Origin: Pseudomonas sp. NKUCC02_KPG
GTDB lineage: Bacteria > Pseudomonadota > Gammaproteobacteria > Pseudomonadales > Pseudomonadaceae
Direction: 5' to 3'
Length of the DNA: 64,000 bases
NCBI RefSeq assembly: GCF_019345465.1
Contig: NZ_JAHKRC010000008.1
Span: forward strand, 178,548 to 242,547
Shown here: one piece after another, positions 53,992 to 63,774 of the stretch
How the letters are laid out: every line of letters starts with the position of its first letter
Position numbering within the stretch: the stretch's first letter is position 1
Translations under genes and position numbers: made by a program
Notes under the pieces: model-generated
Databases searched by the model: none
Seen by the model: the letters and a program-made list of their open reading frames with translations, nothing else
What the model was told of the DNA's origin: nothing

Positions 53992-54806
53992 GTGACGTGA
54001 AGCTGGACTCCGTTGAATTGGTGCTGTGCGACATGGATGGCACCTTGCTGTTGCCCGACCACACCATCAGCCCGCGCAACCTGGCTGCAGTCAAGGCGCT
54101 GCAGGCTGCAGGCATTCATTTCACCCTGGCTACCGGCCGCCCGCCCAAGGCAATGCGCGCGTATATCCGGCAGTTGGGTATTGAATTGCCCACTGCGGGA
54201 TTCAACGGCGGAGTGCTGGTAAACGCCGATGGCAGCTATTTGCAGTCCCATCATGTGCCGTACGAGGCGGTGTTGAAGACGCTGGCCCTGTTGTCCGGGC
54301 ATGACGTTGAAATCTGGGTGTTTGCTGACGATGAGTGGCTGTTGCGCGATCCGTTGGGCCCGATGGTTGCCCACGAACAACAGGGGCTGGGTTATGCGCC
54401 GCTAGTGGTAGAGAGCTTTGAGCCTTATTTGCATCGAGTGGACAAGATCGTGGCCACTACCAGCAATGCGCCACTGCTGGTGGAGCTTGAGCAGCGTTTG
54501 CAGCATGTGTTGAGCGGGGAGGCATCGGCCAGCCGGTCGCAGGCCCGTTATCTGGACATCACTGCACTCAAGGCCAACAAAGGCGATGCCCTTGCAGCGC
54601 TGGCCGAGCATTTGAGGGTGCCCCTTGAGCGTACGGCAGCGATCGGTGACGGCGGCAATGACCCTGCGATGTTCCATCGTGCCGGGCTGTCGATCGCCAT
54701 GGGGCAGGCCGAAGCGCAGGTTCGCGAGCAGGCGATGCAGGTCACTGGCAGCAATGTCGAAGACGGCGTTGCCCAGGTGATAGAGCGTTTTATCCTGCAG
54801 CGTTGA
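53988..54806 (+). CDS. Cof-type HAD phosphatase
   Basis: A 272-residue HAD hydrolase with nucleophile motif LCDMDGTLLLPDHTIS (Asp15), the C2B cap, and the closing motif IGDGGNDPAMFHRAG. The family dephosphorylates sugar phosphates or FMN. It overlaps zwf by four bases, so a role in sugar-phosphate metabolism is likely. Confidence 0.9.
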   Translation: MSDVKLDSVELVLCDMDGTLLLPDHTISPRNLAAVKALQAAGIHFTLATGRPPKAMRAYIRQLGIELPTAGFNGGVLVNADGSYLQSHHVPYEAVLKTLALLSGHDVEIWVFADDEWLLRDPLGPMVAHEQQGLGYAPLVVESFEPYLHRVDKIVATTSNAPLLVELEQRLQHVLSGEASASRSQARYLDITALKANKGDALAALAEHLRVPLERTAAIGDGGNDPAMFHRAGLSIAMGQAEAQVREQAMQVTGSNVEDGVAQVIERFILQR

Positions 54807-54885
54807 GGGCTATTCAGGCAGGTCATTTTGTCCGTAGTTTGGCGCAATCGCGGCCTGCCTGGGGCCAGTCAGGCTTGTTATAGTC

Positions 54886-54904
54886 CGCCGCTCATTGAGC
54901 GGCG
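54886..54904 (+). promoter_or_regulatory. Promoter -10 and 5' UTR hairpin of crotonase gene
   Basis: TATAGT at 54879-54884 could be a -10; the perfect dyad CGCCGCTCA-T-TGAGCGGCG follows at once and would form a hairpin at the mRNA 5' end, about 27 bases before the ATG. Confidence 0.4.
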
Positions 54905-54930
54905 ACAGCGCCCCATAAAGGATTCAGGTT

Positions 54931-55743
54931 ATGTCCGACTACCAGGCTTTTCAGGTTGAGTTAAACGGCAACATTGCCCACGTTCAGATCAACCGGCCTG
55001 AAAAGGTCAATGCGATGAACGCGGCGTTCTGGACCGAGATCATCGAGATTTTCCAGTGGATTGATGAAACCGACGCCGTACGGGTTGTCGTGCTCAGTGG
55101 TGCAGGCAAGCACTTTTCAGCCGGTATCGACTTGATGCTGCTGGCATCGGTAGCCAATGAGATGGGCAAGGATGTGGGCCGTAATGCCCGCATGCTACGG
55201 CGCAAGATTCTGCAAATGCAGGCCTCGTTCAATGCCGTGGATCATTGCCGCAAGCCCGTTTTGGCGGCTGTTCAGGGCTATTGCCTGGGCGGGGCGATTG
55301 ACCTGATCGCGGCCTGCGATATGCGCTACGCCGCCGAGGATGCACAGTTCTCGATCAAGGAAATCGACATGGGCATGGCCGCTGACGTGGGGACATTGCA
55401 ACGTTTGCCGCGCATCATCGGTGATGGCATGCTCCGCGAACTGGCTTACACCGGGCGGATGGTCGCGGCGGATGAGGCCCGAGCTATCGGCCTGGTCAAC
55501 CGCGTCTACAGCGATCATCAGGCGTTGCTGGACGGGGTAATGGCAATTGCCCTGGAAATCGCCAGCAAATCCCCCATCGCCATTGCCGGCACCAAGCAGA
55601 TGATCAGCTATATGCGCGATCACCGTGTGGACGATGGTCTGGAATATGTTGCGACCTGGAACGCGGCGATGCTTCAGTCCAGCGACTTGCGGCTGGCGAT
55701 GACGGCGCACATGACCAAGCAAAAACCCGAGTTTCTGGATTGA
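54931..55743 (+). CDS. Crotonase-family enoyl-CoA hydratase/isomerase
   Basis: A 270-residue crotonase. Oxyanion segments are LSGAGKHFSAGIDLMLLAS and VQGYCLGGAIDLIAACDMRYA. The pattern KEIDMGMAADVGTLQRLPRII resembles dienoyl-CoA isomerases (acidic pair in the active site), so delta3,5-delta2,4-dienoyl-CoA isomerase is likely for beta-oxidation of unsaturated acids. AAAGGA precedes the ATG. Followed by nudC on the same strand. Confidence 0.88.
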   Translation: MSDYQAFQVELNGNIAHVQINRPEKVNAMNAAFWTEIIEIFQWIDETDAVRVVVLSGAGKHFSAGIDLMLLASVANEMGKDVGRNARMLRRKILQMQASFNAVDHCRKPVLAAVQGYCLGGAIDLIAACDMRYAAEDAQFSIKEIDMGMAADVGTLQRLPRIIGDGMLRELAYTGRMVAADEARAIGLVNRVYSDHQALLDGVMAIALEIASKSPIAIAGTKQMISYMRDHRVDDGLEYVATWNAAMLQSSDLRLAMTAHMTKQKPEFLD

Positions 55744-55773
55744 CGTCTTTGTAACCTGAACAAGGATCATTTA

Positions 55774-56604
55774 ATGACACCGCGTTGGATCACGGCAGTA
55801 CTGGATACAGACCTGACTGGAGGCTGGGCCGTGGCGCGCGGCCCCGACGGGTTCTTGATCAATCACAATGGCCCGCTCTTTTCCCGGGAGTGGCTCAAGC
55901 GCCAGGACCTTGCTGTGCTGGCGGAGCATGGCATCGGACACCTGGACGGCGAGCCGGTGTACCTGCTCGAGCTTGCAAGTGCGGCCCAGGTCGAGGGCTG
56001 TGATTGGCAGGGCTTGCGTGCCTTCATGCTGGGCGATGACCACACGCTGTACAAGGTGCTGGGTTATGCCGCGCAAATTGGCACCTGGGCTCGTGAGCAT
56101 CGCTTTTGTGGTAGCTGCGGGCAGGCCATGACGCAGGTGCCGAGGGAGCGTGCGATGTATTGCGCGGCCTGCGATTTGCGCAGTTATCCACGTATCTCGC
56201 CCAGCATGATTGTATTGATTACCCGGGGCGATGAAGTGCTTCTGGCCCGTTCACCGCGCTTTGTACCGGGGGTCTACAGCACTCTGGCGGGGTTCGCCGA
56301 GCCGGGGGAGTCGGCCGAGGATTGCCTGATCCGCGAAGTGCGCGAAGAAGTGCAGGTGGAAGTCAGGAACATCCAGTATGTGGGCAGCCAGTGCTGGCCG
56401 TTCCCGCACTCCATGATGCTGGGTTTTCACGCCGAGTACGCGGGAGGCGATATCGTGCCGCAGGCCGACGAGATAGAAGATGCGCAGTGGTTCAATGTGC
56501 ACCGGCTACCGCCGTTGCCGGCGTCGCGCTCAATTGCGCGTTATCTCATCGACCTGTATGTGGCCCGTCGTTTAGGCCATGCCGAACCAGTGCTGCCAGG
56601 CTAG
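55774..56604 (+). CDS. nudC: NAD(H) pyrophosphatase / RNA decapping NudC
   Basis: A 276-residue Nudix enzyme. The zinc ribbon is formed by FCGSCG and YCAACD, the Nudix box by [21 protein letters not shown], and the NudC signature reads [11 protein letters not shown] (Cys where SQPWPFP is common). It cleaves NADH and removes NAD caps from RNA. The last 33 bp overlap the convergent permease gene tail to tail. Confidence 0.93.
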   Translation: MTPRWITAVLDTDLTGGWAVARGPDGFLINHNGPLFSREWLKRQDLAVLAEHGIGHLDGEPVYLLELASAAQVEGCDWQGLRAFMLGDDHTLYKVLGYAAQIGTWAREHRFCGSCGQAMTQVPRERAMYCAACDLRSYPRISPSMIVLITRGDEVLLARSPRFVPGVYSTLAGFAEPGESAEDCLIREVREEVQVEVRNIQYVGSQCWPFPHSMMLGFHAEYAGGDIVPQADEIEDAQWFNVHRLPPLPASRSIARYLIDLYVARRLGHAEPVLPG

Positions 56605-57351
56605 GCGCACGGTCAAACCCAATACCACGGTGATAAACACCGGGCGAATGAATTTGGCCCCGCCGCTGATTGCGCTGCGGGCGCCGAAGAAGGCGCCGAC
56701 CATGACTGCAAAGCCCATGGTCAGACCGATCACCCAGTCCACATGGCCGGAGAATATGAACACCGACAGCGCTGCAATGTTGCTGACGAAATTCATGCTG
56801 CGCGCCACACCGCTGGCCTTCACCAGATCGACCGGGTACATCAGCATGGTGCTGACGGTCCAGAACGCGCCCGTACCCGGCCCGGCTACGCCATCATAAA
56901 ATCCCAGGCCCAGGCCCTGGGGCAGTTGCCATTTCTTTTTGATCGGCGCGTCGTTGTCGACAGGCGTTTTGGGCGTGCCGCCAAACAGCAGGTAGAGCCC
57001 GCAACCGAAAACAATCACCGGCAGCATTTTGTTGAGCCATTCGGCGGGCATGTAATGGGCGACGACTGCGCCGATCAGTGCACCGGCGAGGGTTCCGAAA
57101 ATGGCCAGCTTCCATTCGCGAGGATGGAACAGTTTGCGTCGGTAGAAGGTAAGGCTCGCGGTGGCTGCGCCGAATGTCGAGCTGAGCTTGTTGGTGCCCA
57201 GCACCAGATGTGGCGGCAAGCCTGCGGTGAGCAGGGCAGGGGTGGTGAGCAGCCCCCCGCCCCCGGCAATGGCGTCGATGAATCCGGCAACAAATGCAAC
57301 GGCGGCCAGAATGGCGAGGGTGGTCAAATCTACGCTGAGTTCAAAAGGCAT
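56572..57351 (-). CDS. TauE/SafE (TSUP) family permease
   Basis: A 259-residue membrane protein of about eight helices, with the TSUP repeats [19 protein letters not shown] and [19 protein letters not shown]. Members export sulfite or sulfonates, or import small organic acids. Monocistronic; the substrate is not evident. The 199-bp stretch 57352-57550 upstream of it shows no promoter I can define. Confidence 0.88.
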   Translation of the reverse strand: MPFELSVDLTTLAILAAVAFVAGFIDAIAGGGGLLTTPALLTAGLPPHLVLGTNKLSSTFGAATASLTFYRRKLFHPREWKLAIFGTLAGALIGAVVAHYMPAEWLNKMLPVIVFGCGLYLLFGGTPKTPVDNDAPIKKKWQLPQGLGLGFYDGVAGPGTGAFWTVSTMLMYPVDLVKASGVARSMNFVSNIAALSVFIFSGHVDWVIGLTMGFAVMVGAFFGARSAISGGAKFIRPVFITVVLGLTVRLAWQHWFGMA

Positions 57352-57550
57352 GGGATCGACTTAATTCGGCGGGACGTACAGCGCAAACGCGCAGGAAGGA
57401 CGTCATCTTACCGATAAGCGTGAATAGCGGCGATAGGCCTTTTGTGGTTGATCGGACCCACTGAACCCGCGTGGGTCGCCCAACCCGGCATCGAGCGATG
57501 TTGCCAAACGTTCCGAGGTATCGTCAGGCAACTGCGATGGGGGCAGGCTT

Positions 57551-58636
57551 TCAATAGGCGAGGGCGTCGGGCTCCGTGCGACGAACATTGACTGAAAGTG
57601 CTCCGAGCTTGATCAGGCGTGTTCGAGTGACGTTGCGACTCAAACCCAGCAATTTTGCAGTGTGTACCTGATTGTGATGGCAAAACTCATAGGCCGTACG
57701 CAGCAGGGTATCTTCAACGGCTTCATGCAGGGCGCCTGGCTCTTCTTCGAACAGTTTCCGAAAGGCGCGTTGTAACAAGTCCCGGGTGGTATGCGTGGCG
57801 GGTTGTTGCAGCGCGAAGTCCTGGCGTCTGCTGCGTGATTGGGACAGGCGCAGGTCTTGTACCGTAATGGTCTGATTGCGGCACAGGAGCAGGCTGTGAT
57901 GCACGACATTTTCAAGCTCGCGAATATTGCCCTGCCAAGGATGGTGGATCAGTACGTGTTCGGCACATTCACTGAGTGCCGTTGGTCCATGAGGCAGCCG
58001 TTGGCGATAGGATTTAAGGAAGTGTCTGGCTAACGGAAGGATATCCCCGGGGCGCTCACGTAACGGGAGCAGCGCAAGGCTGACGACATTGAGGCGGTAG
58101 TACAGATCTTCTCGAAAATGCCCGGCGTCTATGGCCTGTTCCAGATTGACGTTTGTGGCAGCCAGTACGCGCACGTTGATCGGTGTGCTTTTACGCGAGC
58201 CCAACCGCACGACCTCCTGCTCTTGCAGGACGCGTAGCAGCTTTACCTGGATGGTCAGCGGCAAGTCTCCGATCTCATCCAGAAATAATGTGCCGCCATC
58301 GGCCTCTTCAAACCATCCGGCTTTTGCAGTCAGCGCGCCTGTAAAAGCCCCCTTTTCATGGCCAAACAGTTCAGCTTCCACCAATGACTCGGCAAAGGCG
58401 CCGCAATTGACGGCCACAAATGGCTGGTTGTGACGGTGGCTGAGTTGGTGGATATGCCGGGCGACCAGTTCTTTGCCGGTGCCGGTTTCACCAATGATCA
58501 GTACGCTGGCGTCACTGGGCGCTATCTGTTGCAAGTGTGCCAACAGGGCTTTGGACGCGGGGTCTTCAAACACTTGTGCCGTGGCGCGTATGGACGTGGC
58601 CAGTGCCGGGGTGGCAGGTAATGTTAAAAGCTGCAT
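57551..58636 (-). CDS. Sigma-54-dependent activator, SfnR-like
   Basis: A 361-residue enhancer-binding protein with only a short N-terminus and no receiver. The AAA+ core has Walker A GETGTGKELVAR, the GAFTGA loop contacting sigma-54 and Walker B GTLFLDEIGDLP; a Fis-type HTH lies near the C-terminus (HTAKLLGLSRNVTRTRLIKLG). The layout equals SfnR, activator of sulfone/sulfonate use in Pseudomonas, which is controlled at expression level. AAAGGAG precedes the ATG. No sfn operon is adjacent, so targets are elsewhere. Confidence 0.88.
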   Translation of the reverse strand: MQLLTLPATPALATSIRATAQVFEDPASKALLAHLQQIAPSDASVLIIGETGTGKELVARHIHQLSHRHNQPFVAVNCGAFAESLVEAELFGHEKGAFTGALTAKAGWFEEADGGTLFLDEIGDLPLTIQVKLLRVLQEQEVVRLGSRKSTPINVRVLAATNVNLEQAIDAGHFREDLYYRLNVVSLALLPLRERPGDILPLARHFLKSYRQRLPHGPTALSECAEHVLIHHPWQGNIRELENVVHHSLLLCRNQTITVQDLRLSQSRSRRQDFALQQPATHTTRDLLQRAFRKLFEEEPGALHEAVEDTLLRTAYEFCHHNQVHTAKLLGLSRNVTRTRLIKLGALSVNVRRTEPDALAY

Positions 58637-58966
58637 TGACAGCTCCTTTTAACAGGGGCTCTGCCCACAAAAGGAAAGCCGAAGGCTGCTTTATAAAGTC
58701 ATTTTGTTATTCCGTAAACTAACCTAATTCCATATTTATATATCGATATTGCATATCGGACTTGCGTGATGACCTGCTTTTAGCGCTTTATAAGCTCCTG
58801 CTTTCCAGATAGCCCAGATTTGAGACATATCCTACGGCCTTCCTGTCGAATGCACCTTTTTTCACCTGGCTCAATCGGTTATCTCTAACGGCCGCATTTT
58901 CTCGTGGCTTCACTCTCCGGTACCAGGCACTGCCTGTTTCCGGAATGCGCTCAGTGGATTTGAACA
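58637..58966. promoter_or_regulatory. Divergent AT-rich control region with dyad CGATAT-TGC-ATATCG
   Basis: 330 bp between the sigma-54 activator and the cysteine desulfurase gene. A perfect 6-bp inverted repeat with 3-bp centre lies at 58744-58758 in an AT-rich run (58700-58760), about 110 bp before the activator ATG. It looks like a regulator-binding site. The rest shows no gene. Confidence 0.4.
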
Positions 58967-60136
58967 ATGAACAAGCGACCTATTTATTTCGATTACGCGG
59001 CCACCACTCCCGTGGACGCTCGTGTCATTCAGGTGATGGTCGATTGCCTGGGTTTTGAAGGCAACTTTGGCAATCCGGCCTCTGGCTCCCATGTCTTTGG
59101 TCAGCAAGCCCGGCAGACGGTAGAGCTGGCCCGTGAACAGGTCGCGAAACTGATCAATGCCAGGCCTGAGCAGATTATCTGGACCTCGGGTGCGACCGAG
59201 TCCAATAACCTGGCGCTAAAAGGTGTGGCCCAGGCGGGTGGTCAGTCCCGCGGGCATATCATCACCAGTCAGATAGAGCACAAGGCGGTGTTGGACACTG
59301 CACGCTTTTTACAAGAGGCGGGTTTTGAGGTGACGTATCTGGCCCCTGATGCCAATGGGCTCGTAAGTGCCGATCAGGTAGATGTTGCTCTGCGCGACGA
59401 CACACTGCTGGTGTCGTTGATGCTGGTCAACAATGAACTGGGCACGGTCAACGATATTCCGGGTATCGGGCGCCGGGTTCGCGAGCATGGTGCGCTGTTC
59501 CACGTCGATGCCGCGCAGGGAGCGGGCAAGGTTGCCATCGACCTGGATGAGTGGGCGGTAGACTTGATGTCGTTCTCGGGGCACAAGATCTATGGTCCCA
59601 AAGGTATCGGCGCCTTGTATGTGGGGCCGCGTGCGCAGGATCGGCTACAGGCACAGATTCATGGTGGCGGGCATGAGTCCGGTTTGCGCTCAGGAACCCT
59701 GGCGACTCATCAAATTGCAGGCATGGGCGCTGCATTTGCAGTGGCCAGTGAGTCATTTGCTCAGGAGCTGGCTCACATTCGCGGACTTCGCCAGCGCTTG
59801 CTTGAGCAGTTGGTCGATGTGCAAGGGCTGCAATGTAATGGCTGTCCGACAGAGCGAATTCCCCATACCTTGAGCCTGACCTTCAGCGAAGGGCACTTCA
59901 ACAGCGCAATCCTGAGTGCTTCCCTCGCGTACTCGGCAACTTCAGCGTGCAACTCGGCGAGTAATGCACCGTCCCACGTGCTGCTGGCCCTGGGGCATGA
60001 TGCCGATAAAGCCAGCCGAACAATCCGCCTGAGTCTTGGGCGCTTCACCAGCGAGCAGGATATAGATGCCGCAGTGAAGGCGATTAAAGCTTCTGTCGCC
60101 GCGCCGGCACCGTTTTGGGCGGTTGCCCAACGGTAG
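58967..60136 (+). CDS. Cysteine desulfurase (IscS/NifS family)
   Basis: A 389-residue PLP enzyme starting IYFDYAATTPVD. The PLP Lys is in SFSGHKIYGPKGIGALYV, and the persulfide Cys in the mobile loop SATSACNSASNAPSHVL. IscS in E. coli is slightly longer (404) and lies in an isc operon; here no isc or suf gene adjoins, so this is an extra copy, perhaps serving sulfur mobilisation alongside the neighbouring SfnR-like regulator (inference). The ribosome site is weak. Confidence 0.88.
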   Translation: MNKRPIYFDYAATTPVDARVIQVMVDCLGFEGNFGNPASGSHVFGQQARQTVELAREQVAKLINARPEQIIWTSGATESNNLALKGVAQAGGQSRGHIITSQIEHKAVLDTARFLQEAGFEVTYLAPDANGLVSADQVDVALRDDTLLVSLMLVNNELGTVNDIPGIGRRVREHGALFHVDAAQGAGKVAIDLDEWAVDLMSFSGHKIYGPKGIGALYVGPRAQDRLQAQIHGGGHESGLRSGTLATHQIAGMGAAFAVASESFAQELAHIRGLRQRLLEQLVDVQGLQCNGCPTERIPHTLSLTFSEGHFNSAILSASLAYSATSACNSASNAPSHVLLALGHDADKASRTIRLSLGRFTSEQDIDAAVKAIKASVAAPAPFWAVAQR

Positions 60137-60195
60137 TGGCTGATCCATGATCACTAGCGACCAATAATAATCCCCAGTGATAAGCAGGAGACAGA

Positions 60196-62016
60196 ATGAG
60201 TACTCAGTCGTTGAATCCAGTACCGGTTGTGGAGCGTTTGGCGCGTACCCGGGCGTTGATGAGCCAGAACGGTATATATGCGCTGCTGGTGCCCTCGGCT
60301 GACCCCCATCTTTCAGAGTACTTGCCTGCGTATTGGCAAGGACGCCAATGGCTGTCGGGTTTTTACGGTTCGGTTGGAACATTGATTGTGACGCCAACCT
60401 TTGCCGGAGTGTGGGCTGATAGTCGTTACTGGGAGCAGGCGGCCAAAGAGCTGAAGGGCAGTACCATTGAGCTGGTCAAGCTGTTACCCGGGCAATCGGG
60501 TCCTCTGGAGTGGCTGGCCGAGCAGACACCTGAAGGTGCAACGGTTTCCGTTGATGGCGCAGTGCTCGCCCTGGCATCTGCACGCACACTCGAGAGCAAG
60601 CTTAAAGAGCGTGGTGCCGTTTTACGTACGGATATCGATCTGCTTGGCCAGGTTTGGGATGACCGTCCAATACTGCCGGTACAGCCGGTTTATGAGCATC
60701 TGCCGCCGCAAGCGACGGTCAGTCGGGCTGTAAAACTGGCGCAGTTGCGAGAAACACTCAAGCAGCGCCAGGCGGATGCACATTTTATTGCGACTCTGGA
60801 TGACATCGCCTGGTTGTTTAATCTGCGAGGCTCGGATGTCTCCTTCAACCCAGTGTTCGTTTCGTTTGCATTGGTCGAGGCCTCGCGGGCTACCTTGTTT
60901 CTGGACTTGAATAAAATCAGTGTCGAACTGCGCGAGACACTTGAGGCTGATGGCGTTGAGCTGCGTGATTACGTTGAGATCAATGCGGCTCTGGCGTCTT
61001 TGCCGGGTTCAACTCGTCTATTGGTGGACCCTGCCCGTGTGACCTGCGGGCTGCTCGGTCATTTACAGGCTGAGGTGAAACTGGTTGAAGGCTTGAATCC
61101 AACTACCTTGGCCAAGTCTCAGAAGAGCCTCGAGGACGCGGTCCATATCCGTCAGGCTATGGAGCAGGATGGTGCTGCGCTCTGTGAGTTCTTTGCATGG
61201 CTGGAGACAGCCCTTGGGCGTGAGCGCATTACCGAGTTGACTATTGATGAGCAGTTGACCGCTGCTCGTGCCCGCCGCCCCGGCTTTGTATCGTTAAGCT
61301 TCAACACCATTGCGGCTTTTAATGCCAATGGCGCAATGCCGCATTACCACGCAACGGAGCAAGAGCATGCTGTGATTGAAGGTGATGGCTTGTTGTTGAT
61401 CGACTCGGGTGGGCAGTACCTGGGAGGCACAACCGATATCACGCGTATGGTCCCTGTTGGTACGCCAACCCGCGAGCAGAAACACGATTGTACCCGTGTG
61501 CTTAAAGGTGTGATCGCCTTGTCCAGGGCTCAATTTCCAAAAGGGATCCTGTCACCTTTGCTGGACTCGATCGCAAGGGCGCCGATTTGGGCTGAGCACG
61601 TCGATTACGGGCACGGGACAGGTCATGGGGTCGGCTACTTCCTGAATGTGCATGAAGGGCCTCAAGTTATTGCGTATCAGGCTGCGCCGGCACCACATAC
61701 TGCGATGCAGCCAGGGATGATTACCTCGATTGAGCCTGGAACATACCGCCCGGGTCGTTGGGGAGTGCGAATCGAGAATCTGGTGTTGAATCGTGAGGCG
61801 GGAACTTCGGAGTTTGGGGCATTCTTGAAGTTTGAAACCCTGACGCTGTGCCCAATCGACACGCGCTGTCTGGAGCCATCATTGCTGACCCTGGAAGAGC
61901 GCGAATGGTTTGACGCCTATCATGCGCTGGTTCGCGAGCGTTTGAGCCCGTACCTTGTCGGGTCTGCGCTTGAGTGGCTGCTGGAGCGTACGGCACCACT
62001 TACGATAACTGCCTGA
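60196..62016 (+). CDS. Aminopeptidase P family metallopeptidase (Xaa-Pro)
   Basis: A 606-residue M24B peptidase in three parts: two creatinase-like N-terminal domains (residues about 1-310) and the catalytic domain with metal ligands in LLIDSGGQYLGGTTDITR, GHGTGHGVGYFLNVHEGP and SIEPGTYRPG, and HENL-like ENLV. It removes an N-terminal residue before proline. The three-domain, about 600-residue form matches eukaryote-like XPNPEP-type enzymes. AGGAG precedes the ATG; a 12-bp hairpin follows the stop. Confidence 0.9.
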   Translation: MSTQSLNPVPVVERLARTRALMSQNGIYALLVPSADPHLSEYLPAYWQGRQWLSGFYGSVGTLIVTPTFAGVWADSRYWEQAAKELKGSTIELVKLLPGQSGPLEWLAEQTPEGATVSVDGAVLALASARTLESKLKERGAVLRTDIDLLGQVWDDRPILPVQPVYEHLPPQATVSRAVKLAQLRETLKQRQADAHFIATLDDIAWLFNLRGSDVSFNPVFVSFALVEASRATLFLDLNKISVELRETLEADGVELRDYVEINAALASLPGSTRLLVDPARVTCGLLGHLQAEVKLVEGLNPTTLAKSQKSLEDAVHIRQAMEQDGAALCEFFAWLETALGRERITELTIDEQLTAARARRPGFVSLSFNTIAAFNANGAMPHYHATEQEHAVIEGDGLLLIDSGGQYLGGTTDITRMVPVGTPTREQKHDCTRVLKGVIALSRAQFPKGILSPLLDSIARAPIWAEHVDYGHGTGHGVGYFLNVHEGPQVIAYQAAPAPHTAMQPGMITSIEPGTYRPGRWGVRIENLVLNREAGTSEFGAFLKFETLTLCPIDTRCLEPSLLTLEEREWFDAYHALVRERLSPYLVGSALEWLLERTAPLTITA

Positions 62017-62023
62017 TCTCCTT

Positions 62024-62054
62024 GCCATGCTGTCGGCTCGCTCGACGGCATGGC
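62024..62054. terminator. Hairpin between aminopeptidase P and lipoprotein genes
   Basis: GCCATGCTGTCG (62024-62035) / CGACGGCATGGC (62043-62054), one G-U pair, loop 7; no T-tract. It sits between convergent genes. Confidence 0.55.
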
Positions 62055-62065
62055 TGGGCGGGGCG

Positions 62066-62347
62066 TTACTTGCAGATAACAATCATGCTGCGGCTGGTAT
62101 AGCCGGCTGGGTTCAGGCCGAATGGATAGTCCCCTGGTTCTTCTGCGGTATCGCCCGATTTGGCTACCACCCGGTATCCCTTGCTTCCACAGGATTTGAC
62201 GGCTTCGGCGTAGCACTTGTTCCACGATGAGGACAATCCAGAGCAATTGATATGCAATCCTCGTTTTCCATGCTTGACGGCAGTTTCCGAGGTTGCTGCG
62301 CAGCCGGTTACAACGAGTACGGCTAAAGCTACCAAAATTCGTTTCAT
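62066..62347 (-). CDS. Small lipoprotein of unknown function
   Basis: A 93-residue protein with lipoprotein signal MKRILVALAVLVVTGC. Four further Cys (CSGLSSSWNKC, SCGSKGY, ICK end) suggest two disulfides in the periplasm. AAGGACAGG precedes the ATG. No family recognised beyond similarity in style to short proteobacterial lipoproteins. Confidence 0.8.
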   Translation of the reverse strand: MKRILVALAVLVVTGCAATSETAVKHGKRGLHINCSGLSSSWNKCYAEAVKSCGSKGYRVVAKSGDTAEEPGDYPFGLNPAGYTSRSMIVICK

Positions 62348-62499
62348 TCCTGTCCTTAAGCGTTTGCGTCGGATTTACGGGATGCGAGAATCGGCGACCA
62401 TCTCCCCATGGTTTTAGTGGATATCCTTATCCGGAATCGGTTCATGTGATTCTCAAGGGACAAACATCCCTTAAATGAGAGTTAATTACCAGAGCAGAG

Positions 62500-63399
62500 T
62501 TAAATGGCGTGCTTATTGTCGGTGACGATCGGTTTTGAGTGGTTGCGCATCGTTAAGGTCGCACCGATTGAGGCCATTATGATGCAAGAGATGGCCATCC
62601 ACTGTGTGAACGACAAGACCTCATTCAGGAATAGGAGCCCTGAAAGCGCGCCAAAGGCAGGCTCTATGCTCATTAAAGTGCCGAATGTTCGGGTGGGCAT
62701 GCGTGTAAGAGCGATCATCTCAAGCGTGTAAGGCAGTGCTGTCGATAAGAGTGCTACACCAATGGCTATTGGGATCAGGCCAGGGGTCAGCAATGCCGCC
62801 CCTGCGTGGTAAACCCCGATAGGTGCGAAAAACAGAGCCGCAATAATGACGCCCAATGCTGCGGTCTGAACGCCATTGTCCGCACCGGCCCGCTGTCCAT
62901 AGAGGATGTACAGCGCCCAGCAGACCCCGGCACTTAGCGCGTAGCCGGCGCCTGTTGGATCAATGCCTTGAACGCTTTCACCAATGGGTATGAGCAGTAG
63001 GAGTCCCGTGATGGCCAGGCCGATCCATATAAAGTCGATAGGTCTGCGGGAGCTATAAATAGCCACTGCCAAAGGACCCGTAAACTCCAGAGCAACTGCA
63101 ATACCCAGCGGAACAGTGCGCAGTGACATATAGAAGAGGAAATTCATTCCTCCCAGGGCAATCCCGTAAACGATCACGGTCTTCAAGGACTTGGTGGTGA
63201 ACTTGGCTCTCCATGGTCGCAGTATCAGAAGCATGATGAGGCTGGCGAATGTCAGGCGCAGGCTGGTTGTTCCTTGTGCGCCGATAATAGGGAACATGCT
63301 TTTTGCCAGCGAGGCGCCGGATTGGATCGAGGCCATGGCAATGAGTAGCAAGCCAACAGGGAATAGCGTTGCTACGAAGCTATGGGGGGGCTTTATCAT
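62500..63399 (-). CDS. EamA/RhtA-type exporter
   Basis: A 299-residue protein with ten predicted helices in two EamA repeats (LRLTFASLIMLLILRPWRA, GIAVALEFTGPLAVAIYSSRRP, and IEPAFGALSGLLFLNEVLS). Closest in pattern to RhtA, exporter of threonine/homoserine; the exact substrate is uncertain. The upstream 130 bp lead to the first rrn promoter. The 152-bp gap behind it shows nothing. Confidence 0.88.
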   Translation of the reverse strand: MIKPPHSFVATLFPVGLLLIAMASIQSGASLAKSMFPIIGAQGTTSLRLTFASLIMLLILRPWRAKFTTKSLKTVIVYGIALGGMNFLFYMSLRTVPLGIAVALEFTGPLAVAIYSSRRPIDFIWIGLAITGLLLLIPIGESVQGIDPTGAGYALSAGVCWALYILYGQRAGADNGVQTAALGVIIAALFFAPIGVYHAGAALLTPGLIPIAIGVALLSTALPYTLEMIALTRMPTRTFGTLMSIEPAFGALSGLLFLNEVLSFTQWMAISCIIMASIGATLTMRNHSKPIVTDNKHAI

Positions 63400-63531
63400 T
63401 GATAGGTGTGCCTGGCAGAAGGTTTAAAGACAGGCATGATGCTTGGGTAATTCTGGATGTGCAATATAGTGCGCATTCAATATGGATTTTCTGCCTATGA
63501 AACTCATAAAGTCGATAGTTTGTATTAATGC

Positions 63532-63559
63532 TTGACTCAGATTTACAGCGGCCTATAAT
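63532..63559 (+). promoter_or_regulatory. rrn promoter P1
   Basis: TTGACT (63532-63537), 16-bp spacer, TATAAT (63554-63559), then GCGCCC, a GC-rich discriminator as in stringently controlled promoters. Confidence 0.8.
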
Positions 63560-63665
63560 GCGCCCACTTCCGGCGCAGTCGAAACGTAAAACTCCTTGAG
63601 TTTCAATGAGTTGGATTGGTTTTCGGCAGTGTCAGCTTCAAGTCATAGAAGCAGGAAATGAGGTG

Positions 63666-63693
63666 TTGACAGCAGCGTGTAACGCTGTAGAAT
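63666..63693 (+). promoter_or_regulatory. rrn promoter P2
   Basis: TTGACA (63666-63671), 16-bp spacer, TAGAAT (63688-63693), then TCGCCTCC. Confidence 0.82.
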
Positions 63694-63774
63694 TCGCCTC
63701 CCGCTAACGAGAGATCGAAAGCGCAAGTGGTTGATGTTACAGAGGAAACTTTGAAAACATCTTAAAATAACCGC

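Noticed and set aside
57403..57588. Minus-strand ORF of 61 residues after the SfnR-like gene
   Set aside because: It begins inside the 3' end of that gene in another frame and shows no ribosome site or known pattern.
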